Positions 52,974 to 61,950 of a DNA stretch of 64,000 nt are shown piece after piece. Source of the DNA: Bin5 sp022827195 (GTDB lineage: Bacteria; Chloroflexota; Anaerolineae; Caldilineales; Caldilineaceae). Both the position numbers and the translations under genes were made by a program. Every line of letters begins with the position of its first letter. Within the stretch, counting starts at the first letter, position 1. The stretch covers positions 124,001-188,000 of the forward strand of contig OZ242331.1 in assembly GCA_965208275.1 (NCBI GenBank), in the 5' to 3' direction. The notes under the pieces are model-generated. The model saw only the letters and a program-made list of their open reading frames with translations, was not told the origin of the DNA and made no database searches.

Positions 52974-54143
52974 ATGAAACCCCTCTCAAAGCTGGTCGAG
53001 TCAGTGCCGGGCAGCCCGACGACGCTGATGATGCAAAAGGGCCGCGAGCTGGCCACCCAAGGCCTTGATGTTATCAATCTCGCCGGCGGAGAGCCCGACT
53101 TCGACACGCCCAAACATATCCAGCAGGCCGCTTTCGACGCCATCGCCGCCGGCGACACGCATTACCCCCCTCCCTTCGGCAAGCCGGAGCTGCTTGACGC
53201 CATCTGCGCCAAGCTGGAACGGGAGAACAACGTTCAGGCCGTCCCCGAGCAGCTGCTGGTCACGCCCGGCGGCAAGTGGGCGATCTATACGGCGCTGGCC
53301 GCGCTCCTCAACGACGGCGACGAGGTGTTGATTCTCGACCCGGCCTGGGTCAGCTACGCGCCAATGGTGCGGCTCAACCTCGGTGTGGCCGTGCACGTGC
53401 CCCTGCCGGCAGACGACAGCTTCCGCGTGCGCGCTGCCCAGCTTGAAGAATATGTCAGCGAGAAGACCAAGCTGATCATGGTCTGTTCGCCCAGCAACCC
53501 GACTGGCCGCGTCCTCACCCAGCCGGAGCTCGACGACATCGCCGCCGTGGCCCAGCGCCACGATCTCTACGTCCTCAGCGACGAAATCTACGAGCACATC
53601 CTCTACGACGGCGTCCGGCATCGTTCCATCGCCTCCATGCCGGGCATGGCCGAACGCACCATCATAATCAATGGCTTCAGCAAGAACTACGCCATGACCG
53701 GTTGGCGCCTGGCCTGGATCGCCGCGCCGCTGCCTGTCGCCAAGCTGGCCCGCACATACCAGACGCAGACCGTCACCTCTGCGGCAAGCTTTGCCATGGT
53801 CGCCGGCGCGGTCGCGCTCAATGGGCCCCAGGACTGCGTGCATGAAATGGTCGCCTCCTACGCCGTCCGCCGCAACTACGTGCTCGACGCGCTCGACGAG
53901 ATACCCGGCATCCGCAGCAGCCCGATCGAAGGCGCGTTCTACCTCTTTGCCGAGTTCACGCAGACGGAGTTGAAGAGCCTCGAAATCTCGCAGCGGCTGC
54001 TGGAGGACGGGCTGATCGCCTCGACGCCGGGAATCGCATTTGGCGAGGCCGGCGAAGGCTATGTCCGCTTCAGCTTCGCCACCGGCATGACCGACCTTGA
54101 GAAAACCGTCGAACGCCTGGCGCGCATCGTGCCAACTCTGTGA
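52974..54143 (+). CDS. PLP-dependent aminotransferase, class I (aspartate type)
   Basis: A 389-residue class I aminotransferase related to bacterial 1-gamma aspartate aminotransferases. It starts KPLSKLVESVPGSPTTLMMQ and contains INLAGGEPDFDTPKHIQQAA, SPSNPTGRVLT, the cofactor segment LSDEIYEHILYDG and the PLP-Lys in NGFSKNYAMTGWRLAW. GGGAGG lies 9 bases before the ATG. Two different aminotransferase genes so close together suggests distinct substrate ranges rather than simple redundancy. It ends 7 bases before the TauE/SafE-type gene. Confidence 0.93.
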   Translation: MKPLSKLVESVPGSPTTLMMQKGRELATQGLDVINLAGGEPDFDTPKHIQQAAFDAIAAGDTHYPPPFGKPELLDAICAKLERENNVQAVPEQLLVTPGGKWAIYTALAALLNDGDEVLILDPAWVSYAPMVRLNLGVAVHVPLPADDSFRVRAAQLEEYVSEKTKLIMVCSPSNPTGRVLTQPELDDIAAVAQRHDLYVLSDEIYEHILYDGVRHRSIASMPGMAERTIIINGFSKNYAMTGWRLAWIAAPLPVAKLARTYQTQTVTSAASFAMVAGAVALNGPQDCVHEMVASYAVRRNYVLDALDEIPGIRSSPIEGAFYLFAEFTQTELKSLEISQRLLEDGLIASTPGIAFGEAGEGYVRFSFATGMTDLEKTVERLARIVPTL

Positions 54144-54150
54144 GGCCTGC

Positions 54151-54993
54151 ATGGACATCTCACCGCTACAGTATCTTCTCGCAATTCTCGCCGGCATCGT
54201 CGCCGGCATAATCAACACTCTGGCCGGCAGCGGGTCGGCGGTTACCCTACCGATGCTCATTTTCCTAGGTCTAGAACCCAATTCCGCAAACGCGACCAAC
54301 CGCATCGGCGTGATCATCCAGAATGTCGTCGGCATCGCCACCTTTGCCCGTAGCGGGCGTATGCAGCTTCGCGGCGACTCTGGCCAGCCCGTACCCGAAA
54401 GTATCCTCGACGCAGACTCGTTGCGATTCGGTCTCTGGCTGAGCGTGGCGGGCATGCTTGGTGCTGTTGTCGGTGCACGAGTGGCGACGCTCCTTGACAA
54501 AGAGGCCATGAATTTTGCCATCGGCGGCATGTTGATTGTCGTTCTGGTAACGATCTTCTTCAACCCGACCACATGGCTGCGCGAAAAGTCGGAGGTGCGC
54601 AAAGAGAGGCCTGGACTCCTCGTCTTGGTTCTGTTCTTCGCAATTGGCATCTATGGCGGCTTCATCCAAGCTGGCGTGGGCGTCTTCCTCGTGACCTCGC
54701 TCGTGCTTGGCGTGGGCTACACAATTGTTCACGCCAACGCTGTCAAGCTCATCTTCGTGCTTGCCCTCAACATCGTCGCACTGGCCGTTTTCATTTGGCT
54801 GTCTGTCGAAATCAATCTGTGGATGGGTGCCCTGATGGCCGTTGGCCAGAGCATCGGCGCCTGGGCCGCGGTGCGCTTTGCCGTCACCGTGAAAGACGCC
54901 AATCGCTGGGTGCGCTACCTTCTCATCGTCGTTGTCATCTACTCGATTCTGCGCTTCTTCGGCCTTTGGGACATGATGATGGGAGTGCTCTAG
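54151..54993 (+). CDS. TauE/SafE family anion permease
   Basis: A 280-residue membrane protein of the TauE/SafE/TSUP family, which exports or imports sulfite, sulfoacetate or other organic anions. The N-terminal repeat reads LAGIVAGIINTLAGSGSAVT and the second repeat IYGGFIQAGVGVFLVTSLVL, with about eight membrane helices in two halves. The open frame extends back to 54097, but ATG 54151 gives a normal N-terminus. It follows the aminotransferase gene directly, so it may move a deamination product such as a sulfonate or keto acid out of the cell (inference). Confidence 0.85.
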   Translation: MDISPLQYLLAILAGIVAGIINTLAGSGSAVTLPMLIFLGLEPNSANATNRIGVIIQNVVGIATFARSGRMQLRGDSGQPVPESILDADSLRFGLWLSVAGMLGAVVGARVATLLDKEAMNFAIGGMLIVVLVTIFFNPTTWLREKSEVRKERPGLLVLVLFFAIGIYGGFIQAGVGVFLVTSLVLGVGYTIVHANAVKLIFVLALNIVALAVFIWLSVEINLWMGALMAVGQSIGAWAAVRFAVTVKDANRWVRYLLIVVVIYSILRFFGLWDMMMGVL

Positions 54994-55074
54994 GTGATTC
55001 CTCTGCCGGCCGCAGTCGAACATCGTGCCGCCGGGAACGACCTGAGTACGTTTCTGAGTTAAGGGAGTACCGAC

Positions 55075-57564
55075 ATGAGCAAACCTATCAGCCACGCGAC
55101 CGTCATCGGCGCCGGTACGATGGGCGCGTCTATCGCAGGGCACCTGGCCAATGCCGGTGTCTCCTCCCACCTGCTCGATCTCGCGCCGGGCGAACTGACA
55201 CCTGAGGAAGAGGCCAAAGGGCTCTCGCTCGGCGACCGCGCCGTACGCAACCGCATCGCCCAGGCCGGCTATGAGCGCATGGCCAAGGCGAAGCCGGCCA
55301 GTCTCTTCAGCCCCGAGCGGGCCGGGCTGATCACGGTTGGCAATGTCGAGGATGACCTGGAGGAGGCAGCCGCAGGCAGCGACTGGATCATCGAGGCGAT
55401 CGTCGAGCGGCCCCGCCCCAAGCAGGAGCTGATGGCGAAATTGGAAGCCGTAGCCCCTGCCGGTGCAATCATCAGCACGAACACGTCCGGCATCCCCATT
55501 CATCTGATCAGTGCCGGCCGCAGCCAGGCGTTCAAGCGGCGATTTCTGGGCACGCACTTCTTCAATCCGCCCCGCTACCTGCGCCTTCTGGAGCTCATCC
55601 CCGGACCTGAGACTGACGCGGCGATCATCGAGCGGATGAAGGCGTTTGCCGAAACTCGATTGGGCAAGGGCGTTGTCGTCGCCAAGGACGTGCCCAACTT
55701 TGTCGGCAACCGCATGTTCAGCTACATCATCAGCGATCTGCTCGAGTTCGCTATCGCCAATGACTATACGGTCGATGAGGTTGACCAGCTGACAGGCCCG
55801 CTGATCGGGCGTCCCAAGACCGGCACATTTCGTCTTCTGGATGTGGTCGGCATCGACGTGGCCGCGCTGGTGGGCGAGAATCTGTACGAGATGGTCCCCG
55901 ACGATGACGACCGCGAAGTGCTGCGCGGGCCGCTCGGGTCCTCCGTGCTGCAGACCCTGCTGGCAAGTGGCCTGCTTGGCGCGAAGAGCGGGCAGGGCTT
56001 CTATAAGAGGGCAGCGGACAGTACGGGCAGGAGAAGCTTCTGGGGCCTTGATCTGCAGGCGGCGTCCGAGGGCGAGGTGGACTATCTGCAGCCGGCGCGC
56101 GCCAGCTGGGCAAGCGTGGACGCGGTCAGAAACGCGCCCCTGCCCGACCGCCTGCGCAGCCTTGTAGCGCCCCAAACTTCCAGCGAGGACGCGTCTGGAG
56201 ACGAAAACGAGGCCGCCGGGTTGCTGTGGCACACATTCAGTCACACCCTCGCCTACGCTTCGAAACGCGTGCCGGAGATCGCGGATAGCCCCAGCGATAT
56301 CGACAACGCCATGAAGTGGGGCTTCGGCTGGGAGATGGGCCCGTTCGAGACCTGGGACGCGCTGGGCGTCGCCGAGACGGTTGCCCGCATGGAGGAGGAG
56401 GGCGTAGTTGTCGCACCTTGGGTGAAGGAGATGCTCGAACAAGGGCATGAGGCCTTCTACGTATTCGAAGAGGGACAGGGAGACCAGGCTACCGCTGCGC
56501 GCAGATTGGTTTACAGCCCGCAGACAGGCACGCACGAGGCCGCCGGCGAGAGCGATCGCGTGGTCAACGTCGCCGCGTTGAAGCGGGGCCGGCCCGCGCT
56601 GACAGAGAATGACTGCGCAAGCCTGCTGGAGATGGGCGACGGCGTGCTGCTGCTCGAATTCCATACCAAGATGAACGCGCTCGACACGCAGATCGGCGAG
56701 ATCGCCGATGCGGCCATCGAGCGTCTCCATGGAAACGCCGCCGGGCTTGTCATCGGCAACCAGGGCGGGAACTTCAGCGCCGGGGCCAACCTCCTGCTGA
56801 TCGGCGCCCTGGCCCAGGGCGGCCAGTGGGACCAGCTGGATGCGGCCATTGTCGGTCTGCAACAGATGATCATGCAGATGCGCCTTGCGCCCAAGCCGGT
56901 CGTGGCCGCGCCATACCAGCTCGCGCTCGGCGGGGGCGCCGAGGTGACGATGGGCGCCGACCGTATCGTCGCGCACGCCGAACTGTACATGGGACAGGTC
57001 GAGACCGGCGTGGGCCTGATTCCGGCAGCGGGCGGCTGCAAGGAGTTGGTGCGCCGTTTCATTTCTCCCCACGTGCAGGGTCAGAACGCGGATCCCGCAC
57101 CCTATCTGCAGCAGGTCTTCGAGCTGATCGCGCTGGCCAAGGTCTCGACCTCCTCCGATGAGGCGCGGGGGATGGGCTTTTTGCAGCCGCACGACCGCGT
57201 CGTGATGAACTACGATCACCTGCTGGCCGAGGCCAGGACGGAAGTGCTGCGCATGGCCGACGAGGGCTACAGGCCGCCTGCGGTTAGCGGCAACGTCTAC
57301 GCTGCCGGACGCGATCATCTCGCCAACTTGCGCATAGGCATCTACATGATGCGCCAGGCGGGCTACATCAGCGAGCACGACGAACTGATTGCCGACAGGC
57401 TGGCCCACGTCCTTTGCGGCGGCGAGCTCAGCCAGCCGGCCTGGATGGACGAGCAGTACTTCCTCGACCTGGAGCGGGAGGCGTTTCTCATGCTGGCCGG
57501 CTACGCCAAGACGCACGAGCGCATTTGGCACATGCTGAAGAACAGCAGGGCGCTGCGCAATTGA
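55075..57564 (+). CDS. fadN: 3-hydroxyacyl-CoA dehydrogenase/enoyl-CoA hydratase, FadN type
   Basis: An 829-residue two-function beta-oxidation enzyme. The N-terminal NAD domain has VIGAGTMGASIAGHLANAGV and the dehydrogenase core GTHFFNPPRYLRLLELIPG, with VAKDVPNFVGNRMFSYI; the enoyl-CoA hydratase part is C-terminal (NFSAGANLLLIGALAQGG, then GGGAEVTMGADRIVAHAELY). This dehydrogenase-first order matches FadN rather than FadB/FadJ. AAGGGAG lies 7 bases before the ATG. Thiolase fadA follows, so the pair processes fatty acyl chains; an acyl-CoA dehydrogenase and ligase are not in the window. Confidence 0.93.
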   Translation: MSKPISHATVIGAGTMGASIAGHLANAGVSSHLLDLAPGELTPEEEAKGLSLGDRAVRNRIAQAGYERMAKAKPASLFSPERAGLITVGNVEDDLEEAAAGSDWIIEAIVERPRPKQELMAKLEAVAPAGAIISTNTSGIPIHLISAGRSQAFKRRFLGTHFFNPPRYLRLLELIPGPETDAAIIERMKAFAETRLGKGVVVAKDVPNFVGNRMFSYIISDLLEFAIANDYTVDEVDQLTGPLIGRPKTGTFRLLDVVGIDVAALVGENLYEMVPDDDDREVLRGPLGSSVLQTLLASGLLGAKSGQGFYKRAADSTGRRSFWGLDLQAASEGEVDYLQPARASWASVDAVRNAPLPDRLRSLVAPQTSSEDASGDENEAAGLLWHTFSHTLAYASKRVPEIADSPSDIDNAMKWGFGWEMGPFETWDALGVAETVARMEEEGVVVAPWVKEMLEQGHEAFYVFEEGQGDQATAARRLVYSPQTGTHEAAGESDRVVNVAALKRGRPALTENDCASLLEMGDGVLLLEFHTKMNALDTQIGEIADAAIERLHGNAAGLVIGNQGGNFSAGANLLLIGALAQGGQWDQLDAAIVGLQQMIMQMRLAPKPVVAAPYQLALGGGAEVTMGADRIVAHAELYMGQVETGVGLIPAAGGCKELVRRFISPHVQGQNADPAPYLQQVFELIALAKVSTSSDEARGMGFLQPHDRVVMNYDHLLAEARTEVLRMADEGYRPPAVSGNVYAAGRDHLANLRIGIYMMRQAGYISEHDELIADRLAHVLCGGELSQPAWMDEQYFLDLEREAFLMLAGYAKTHERIWHMLKNSRALRN

Positions 57565-57645
57565 GGATGCAATGTCGACTTGCCTCGTGCTACGTGTTTC
57601 CGAGTCATTCGGCCCGGTACGACGTTCTGAAAGGAGCTTTCCACC

Positions 57646-58824
57646 ATGCATAGCGCCGTAATCGTATCCGCCGCACGCACTGCCATTGGCAAAGCGCCGC
57701 GCGGCACGTTGCGCACAACCCGTCCCGAGGAGATGGCGGCCGCGGTGATCGGGGCTGTCGTCGAGAGGGCGCCGGCGGTCGATCCACAGGTGATCGACGA
57801 CGTGATCATAGGCTGCGCAATGCCGGAGGCCGAGCAGGGCATGAACGTGGCCCGCATCGCCAGTCTGCGCGCGGGCCTGCCGGTGGAGGTGCCGGCGCAA
57901 ACGGTCAACCGATTCTGTTCGAGCGGCCTGCAGACGATCGCCCTTGCCGCGCAGCAGGTGATGAGCGGGATGGGCGAGGCCGTCGTCGCCGGCGGGGTGG
58001 AGACGATGTCGATGGTGCCGATGAGCAGCAACAAGTTCATGGCCAACCCGACGCTGGCCAGGGATCATCCCGGCGTCTACATCGGCATGGGCCTGACTGC
58101 GGAGAACCTGGCGCGGCAGTACGAGGTGACGCGTGAGGAGCAGGATGCGTTTGCGCTGCGCAGCCACAAGCGCGCGGCGGCCGCGCAGGATGCGGGCAGG
58201 TTTGACGAAGAGATCGTGCCGCTGGAGGTCGAGATCACGTTGGGCGAGGGCGGTGAGACGCAGACCTACCGCACGACTTTCGACAAGGACGAGGGCATCC
58301 GCCGCGACTCGTCGGCCGAGGCGCTGGCCAAGCTGCGTCCTGTCTTCCACGCACAGGGGTCGGTGACTGCCGGCAACAGCAGCCAGACCAGCGACGGCGC
58401 CGCGGCCGTGCTGGTGATGAGCGAGGAAAGAGCGGAGGCACTGGGGCTCAAGCCGCTGGCCCGCTTCCGCAGTTACGCGGTTGGCGGCGTTGCGCCGGAG
58501 GTGATGGGCATCGGCCCGGTGGCGGCTGTGCCGAAGGCGCTCAAGAGGGCCGGCGTAGGCCTCGATGAGATTGAGCTGGTGGAATTGAATGAGGCGTTCG
58601 CAGTGCAGGCGCTGGCCGTCATCCGTGAGCTGGGGCTGGACGAGGAGAAGGTCAACGTCAACGGGGGCGCGATTGCGCTCGGTCACCCGCTTGGCTGCAC
58701 GGGGGCCAAGCTGACGGTGCAGATGCTGCACGAGCTGGCGCGGGAGGACAAGGAGCTTGGCCTTGTCACGATGTGCATCGGCGGCGGCATGGGTGCGGCC
58801 GGGGTCCTTGAGCGGCTCAATTGA
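57646..58824 (+). CDS. fadA: Acetyl-CoA acyltransferase (thiolase)
   Basis: A 392-residue thiolase cleaving 3-ketoacyl-CoA to acetyl-CoA and shortened acyl-CoA, the last beta-oxidation step. Catalytic Cys is in NRFCSSGLQTIAL, followed by NEAFAVQALAV and the C-terminal GHPLGCTGAKL with the second Cys and His. GAAAGGAG precedes the start. It follows fadN by 81 bases with which it forms the usual gene pair. Confidence 0.95.
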   Translation: MHSAVIVSAARTAIGKAPRGTLRTTRPEEMAAAVIGAVVERAPAVDPQVIDDVIIGCAMPEAEQGMNVARIASLRAGLPVEVPAQTVNRFCSSGLQTIALAAQQVMSGMGEAVVAGGVETMSMVPMSSNKFMANPTLARDHPGVYIGMGLTAENLARQYEVTREEQDAFALRSHKRAAAAQDAGRFDEEIVPLEVEITLGEGGETQTYRTTFDKDEGIRRDSSAEALAKLRPVFHAQGSVTAGNSSQTSDGAAAVLVMSEERAEALGLKPLARFRSYAVGGVAPEVMGIGPVAAVPKALKRAGVGLDEIELVELNEAFAVQALAVIRELGLDEEKVNVNGGAIALGHPLGCTGAKLTVQMLHELAREDKELGLVTMCIGGGMGAAGVLERLN

Positions 58825-58828
58825 GCGG

Positions 58829-58870
58829 CCAGTGGTCAGTTGCCAGTGGTCACAGTTGCCAGTTGCCGGT
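58829..58870. repeat. Imperfect tandem repeat after fadA
   Basis: The units CAGTGGTCAGTTGC, CAGTGGTCACAGTTGC and CAGTTGC follow one another in the 64-base gap between fadA and the convergent oxidoreductase gene. Such CAGTTGC-rich intergenic repeats occur as slippage products; no hairpin is implied. Confidence 0.6.
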
Positions 58871-58888
58871 GTTGAGTAACGATGGCTC

Positions 58889-59998
58889 TCACGGGAGCCA
58901 TTTTCGGGAGTCGGGCACTTCAAGCCACTCGCCGTCGCGGCGGATCGATTCCTGGCTGACGAGGCCGGGCAGGGTCATGTCCATCGCTGTGTGAATGTCG
59001 ATAGGCGGGGGCTTGCGGCCCTGCAGCGCGTCGACGAAATCCATTACTTCAAAGTAGTCGCCTCCTCCATGGCCGGCGCTGACCGCTTCGGGCGGCGGAT
59101 CGCGCCAGATCTCCGGTAGGAACTCCTCCTCGAATTCCTCCAAGGGGACCCACACGTCGGGGTCCTTGCAGAAATCTTCCAGCCAGATCCAGTTGCCTTC
59201 GCCGGGGCGGCGCGCGCTCTCGTAGGCGCCCTTGGTGCCCTGCAGCGTGTAGTTTGTCATGGCGTGCGGGCGCTTGGAGAGCATGTCGACGCGCACGCGA
59301 ATGAGCTTGCCGCTGCCGGTTTTGCAGAGGAGCAGAACGGTGTCTTCCATGGCGTGTTCGGGGTCGGTCCAGACGCCGGTGCCGACGCAACTGATGCGTT
59401 CGGGACGCTCCTTGATCCACTTCAGGCAGGGGCCGAGGCTGTGGGTGGGATAGGTGCTGCCGTTGACGCCGACCTGCCAGTAGTAGCGCCAGGTCGGGCT
59501 GCCGTCCGGCATGTGGTGGAGGCTGGAGAGCTCGTGGAGGTATTCGCCCTCGGCGTAGTAGGTCTCGCCGAAGAGGCCGGCCTCGACGAGGGCCTGCACC
59601 AGCACGTTGGGCTTCATGTAGATGTAGTTTTCGGCCATCATGTAGACGGCGCGGCTGCGGGCGCAGGCCTGCGTCAGCCAGCGGCACTCGTCGATTGAGA
59701 CTGCGGCGGTGACTTCGCTGAGCACGTGGATGTTGCGCTGCAGGGCGGCGATCGCCTGCGGGGCGTGGTAAGGCATGGGCGAGGAGACGACAACGGCGTC
59801 GGGCCGGGCCTCGTCGAGCATGGTCTCGAAGACATTGTAGAGCTGGGTCACGCCGGCGGCGCGACCGGACTCGGCCAGCGTCGCGTCGTGGGGGTCGCAG
59901 AGCGCGACGATTTCGGTCTCCGGGTGGACCTGGAAGGCCTTGAAAAAGGAGCCGGCGCGGCGGGCGCCGGAGAAGGCGACTCTGATCTCACCGGCCAT
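58889..59998 (-). CDS. Gfo/Idh/MocA family oxidoreductase
   Basis: A 369-residue NAD(P)-dependent oxidoreductase. The N-terminus IRVAFSGARRAGSFFKAFQV departs from the usual G-x-G-x-x-G (reads SGARRAG), but the second half is typical: HVLSEVTAAVSIDECRWLTQ occupies the EKP position with VLSEVTA, and the C-terminal domain contains the large beta sheet. The altered EKP (SEV) means the catalytic Lys position is changed. An A+T-rich promoter-like stretch lies upstream at 60003-60055. It is the last gene of the minus-strand catabolic cluster. Substrate not predictable. Confidence 0.8.
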   Translation of the reverse strand: MAGEIRVAFSGARRAGSFFKAFQVHPETEIVALCDPHDATLAESGRAAGVTQLYNVFETMLDEARPDAVVVSSPMPYHAPQAIAALQRNIHVLSEVTAAVSIDECRWLTQACARSRAVYMMAENYIYMKPNVLVQALVEAGLFGETYYAEGEYLHELSSLHHMPDGSPTWRYYWQVGVNGSTYPTHSLGPCLKWIKERPERISCVGTGVWTDPEHAMEDTVLLLCKTGSGKLIRVRVDMLSKRPHAMTNYTLQGTKGAYESARRPGEGNWIWLEDFCKDPDVWVPLEEFEEEFLPEIWRDPPPEAVSAGHGGGDYFEVMDFVDALQGRKPPPIDIHTAMDMTLPGLVSQESIRRDGEWLEVPDSRKWLP

Positions 59999-60002
59999 TG
60001 CC

Positions 60003-60055
60003 TACACCTGCTTTACTTGCAAATATATAAGATATTGTCATATATCCAATCGCCT
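60003..60055 (-). promoter_or_regulatory. A+T-rich promoter-like region inside the cluster
   Basis: This 66-base gap between hydrolase and oxidoreductase is strikingly A+T-rich. On the minus strand TTGGAT, 16 bases, then TATATT could be -35/-10 boxes. Overlapping ATATAT motifs give a partial dyad around a central AAGATATTGTC. It would allow independent expression of the last gene. Confidence 0.45.
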
Positions 60056-60064
60056 TTCCTGTTC

Positions 60065-61099
60065 TCAAAGGTAGGTGTTGAAGAACTCGACTGTGCCTTC
60101 GAGGCCGCCCCAGCCGTGTCCGTTGGGGTGGACGAGCTTCCACAGGCGGTCGCCGAAGCCGGCGGCCTCGTAGATTCGTTTGACGCGCTCGTAACCTTCG
60201 AGCATGTCGTGAATGTAGAAGCAGTCGTCGTACATGCCCATGTCGAGCATCAGAGGGCGGGGCGCGATCAGGCCGGCGATATCGTCGGTGTCGAACCAGG
60301 CGTAGATGCCAGGCACGATTTGTGAGCCGCAGAAGTTGACGCGATCGAAAGCGAAGGCCTTCCAGGGGTTGACGTAGCCGAGGATGTCGGCGGCGGCGAT
60401 GCGCGGCTCTGCGGCGGCGGCGAAGGTGGTCATGGTGCCGCCCTGGGAGAGGCCCATCATGCCGATGCGCTTGGGGTCGACTTCCGCGCGAGTCTCCAGG
60501 TAATCGACGCAGCATTTCATGTCCCAGACGTTCAGCGTAAGGGGCCAGCGGTCGAGCATGGTGCCGCGGATGTAGTTGACGTTGCACGGGTCGCGGCCGG
60601 GGAAGGGATCGCGGCCGTCGCGGCGTTCGCCGAAGCCGCGCAGGTCGGGCGAGATTGTCAGGTAGCCGGCTTTGGCCATCTGGCGGCCGTAGTCGTAGTT
60701 GTGCTGTTCGATGTTGGCGACCATTTCGTCGGTTGAGCGGATGCCGGCGACGGGGTCTTTGCCGAAGGGGCCGTGGCCGTGGGAGCAGAGGATGGCGGCG
60801 TTCTTGCCGTCGGCGGGCATCTCTTTGGGGCGGAGGACTTGGCAGGGGACGCTCATGAAGGGTTCGGCGTTGAAGACGACGCGCTCGCGGACGAGGCCGT
60901 CGTCCTCGACGCTGCTCTCGACTTCGGCGTCGAGCGGGACGGGATCGGGGAAGCTGCCCAGCAGCTCCATGTACTTGGCGTAGGCGGTGGGGTGCCACTG
61001 GTTCCAGTCCATGCTCTGGCGGTCGAAGTGGAGTCTTGGCGTGTGGCTTTCGACCTGGTGCTGCCAGTAGGCCTGCATCGAGAAGTTGCGTCGTGTCAT
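60065..61099 (-). CDS. Alpha/beta hydrolase (dienelactone hydrolase/acetyl-esterase type)
   Basis: A 344-residue cytoplasmic alpha/beta hydrolase. The nucleophile Ser is in MMGLSQGGTMTTF, the Asp candidate in MLDMGMYDDCF and the His in VHPNGHGWGG. The N-terminal ~90 residues form an insert resembling carbohydrate-esterase or dienelactone-hydrolase-like proteins. ATG 61099 with GAGGAGAG upstream is chosen; the frame is open to 61132 and would overlap the oxygenase gene. Between an HxG-type PhyH protein and an oxidoreductase, it could release an acid or sugar acid from an ester or lactone (inference). Confidence 0.85.
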   Translation of the reverse strand: MTRRNFSMQAYWQHQVESHTPRLHFDRQSMDWNQWHPTAYAKYMELLGSFPDPVPLDAEVESSVEDDGLVRERVVFNAEPFMSVPCQVLRPKEMPADGKNAAILCSHGHGPFGKDPVAGIRSTDEMVANIEQHNYDYGRQMAKAGYLTISPDLRGFGERRDGRDPFPGRDPCNVNYIRGTMLDRWPLTLNVWDMKCCVDYLETRAEVDPKRIGMMGLSQGGTMTTFAAAAEPRIAAADILGYVNPWKAFAFDRVNFCGSQIVPGIYAWFDTDDIAGLIAPRPLMLDMGMYDDCFYIHDMLEGYERVKRIYEAAGFGDRLWKLVHPNGHGWGGLEGTVEFFNTYL

Positions 61100-61128
61100 C
61101 GTTCTCTCCTCGCGCGGTGTTGGGCGCG

Positions 61129-61926
61129 TCATTCTGCCGGGGCTTCAACCGTCGGATACTGGCCGGAGTAGCCCGAGTTTCCGCCGAGGATGCCGCGCAG
61201 CTCGTCGTCTCTGACCGTTTTGAGGATATAGTCGGGGACTTCGGTGCCGGGCCAGTTGACGAACCAGTTGGGCGTGAAGCCGTAGAACATGGTGTAGCGG
61301 ACGTTTTCGCTCAGGATCGGCACGCCGGCATGGAGCAGCGTTTCGGTGAAGTGGAGGATGCTGCCGGCGGGCGCGGTCGATTCGACGATGGGGCAGCGCT
61401 CCTTCAACGTCTCGTAGGTCCCCTCGAGCCGGTGGGAGCCGTCCAGGATCATGGTGCCGCCGTCGCCGGGCTCCACGTCGGTCAGGTAGGTGATGTTGTT
61501 GAGAAAGAGGCAGTTGACGAGCTCGGGGTCGTTGTCGTCGGCGAAGGTGCCCCATTTCGGTCTCATGCCCCTGTGCCAGCCCATTTGGTCGGGGTCGCGC
61601 AGGGCGTCGCGGTCGGTAAGGCGCTGCGGGTGAGGTCGCTTGATCATGGCGTGGCAGGTCTCGTACTTGATCTCGGCGCCCATGAGCTGGCGGTTGGCCT
61701 CGAGTACCTGCGGGATCATGATCCAGTCGCGGAAGAGCGGGTCTCCGTTCACCATGCAGTCGACGTGGAGGATTTCGTCGTCGTCTTTGTGGGCGAGGGG
61801 GCGGGTGTAGTGGGACTGGCGGTCGAGCGCGGCCTTGTAGGCCTCGACCTGTTCGGGGCCGAGCACGTTTTCTTCGAGCACCCAGCCGTGTTGGGCGAAG
61901 TGGTGCAACTGTTGGCGGGACAGCAT
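61129..61926 (-). CDS. Phytanoyl-CoA dioxygenase family protein with H-x-G iron motif
   Basis: A 265-residue PhyH-superfamily protein. The jelly-roll metal site usually reads H-x-D ... H; here the proximal motif is W-H-R-G (His118, Gly120) in QMGWHRGMRPKW, with distal His199 in ETLLHAGVP and the 2-oxoglutarate Arg at about 210. Loss of the Asp carboxylate leaves an open iron site, as in the iron/2OG halogenases SyrB2 (HxA) and WelO5 (HxG). This could mean halogenase-like or other altered chemistry, or loss of activity. The strand LTDVEPGDGGTMILDGSHR after it keeps the normal family outline. GGAGGAG lies 4-6 bases before the ATG; the neighbours are metabolic genes. Confidence 0.8.
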   Translation of the reverse strand: MLSRQQLHHFAQHGWVLEENVLGPEQVEAYKAALDRQSHYTRPLAHKDDDEILHVDCMVNGDPLFRDWIMIPQVLEANRQLMGAEIKYETCHAMIKRPHPQRLTDRDALRDPDQMGWHRGMRPKWGTFADDNDPELVNCLFLNNITYLTDVEPGDGGTMILDGSHRLEGTYETLKERCPIVESTAPAGSILHFTETLLHAGVPILSENVRYTMFYGFTPNWFVNWPGTEVPDYILKTVRDDELRGILGGNSGYSGQYPTVEAPAE

Positions 61927-61950
61927 CGGACTCCTCCGGGGACGCGGGAC

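Noticed and set aside
54271..58923. Very long minus-strand open frame across the TauE, fadN and fadA genes
   Set aside because: It is the exact antisense of three confident genes, is rich in His/Arg/Gln repeats, has no family motif and no ribosome binding site; GC-rich codon use in the sense genes explains the lack of stops.
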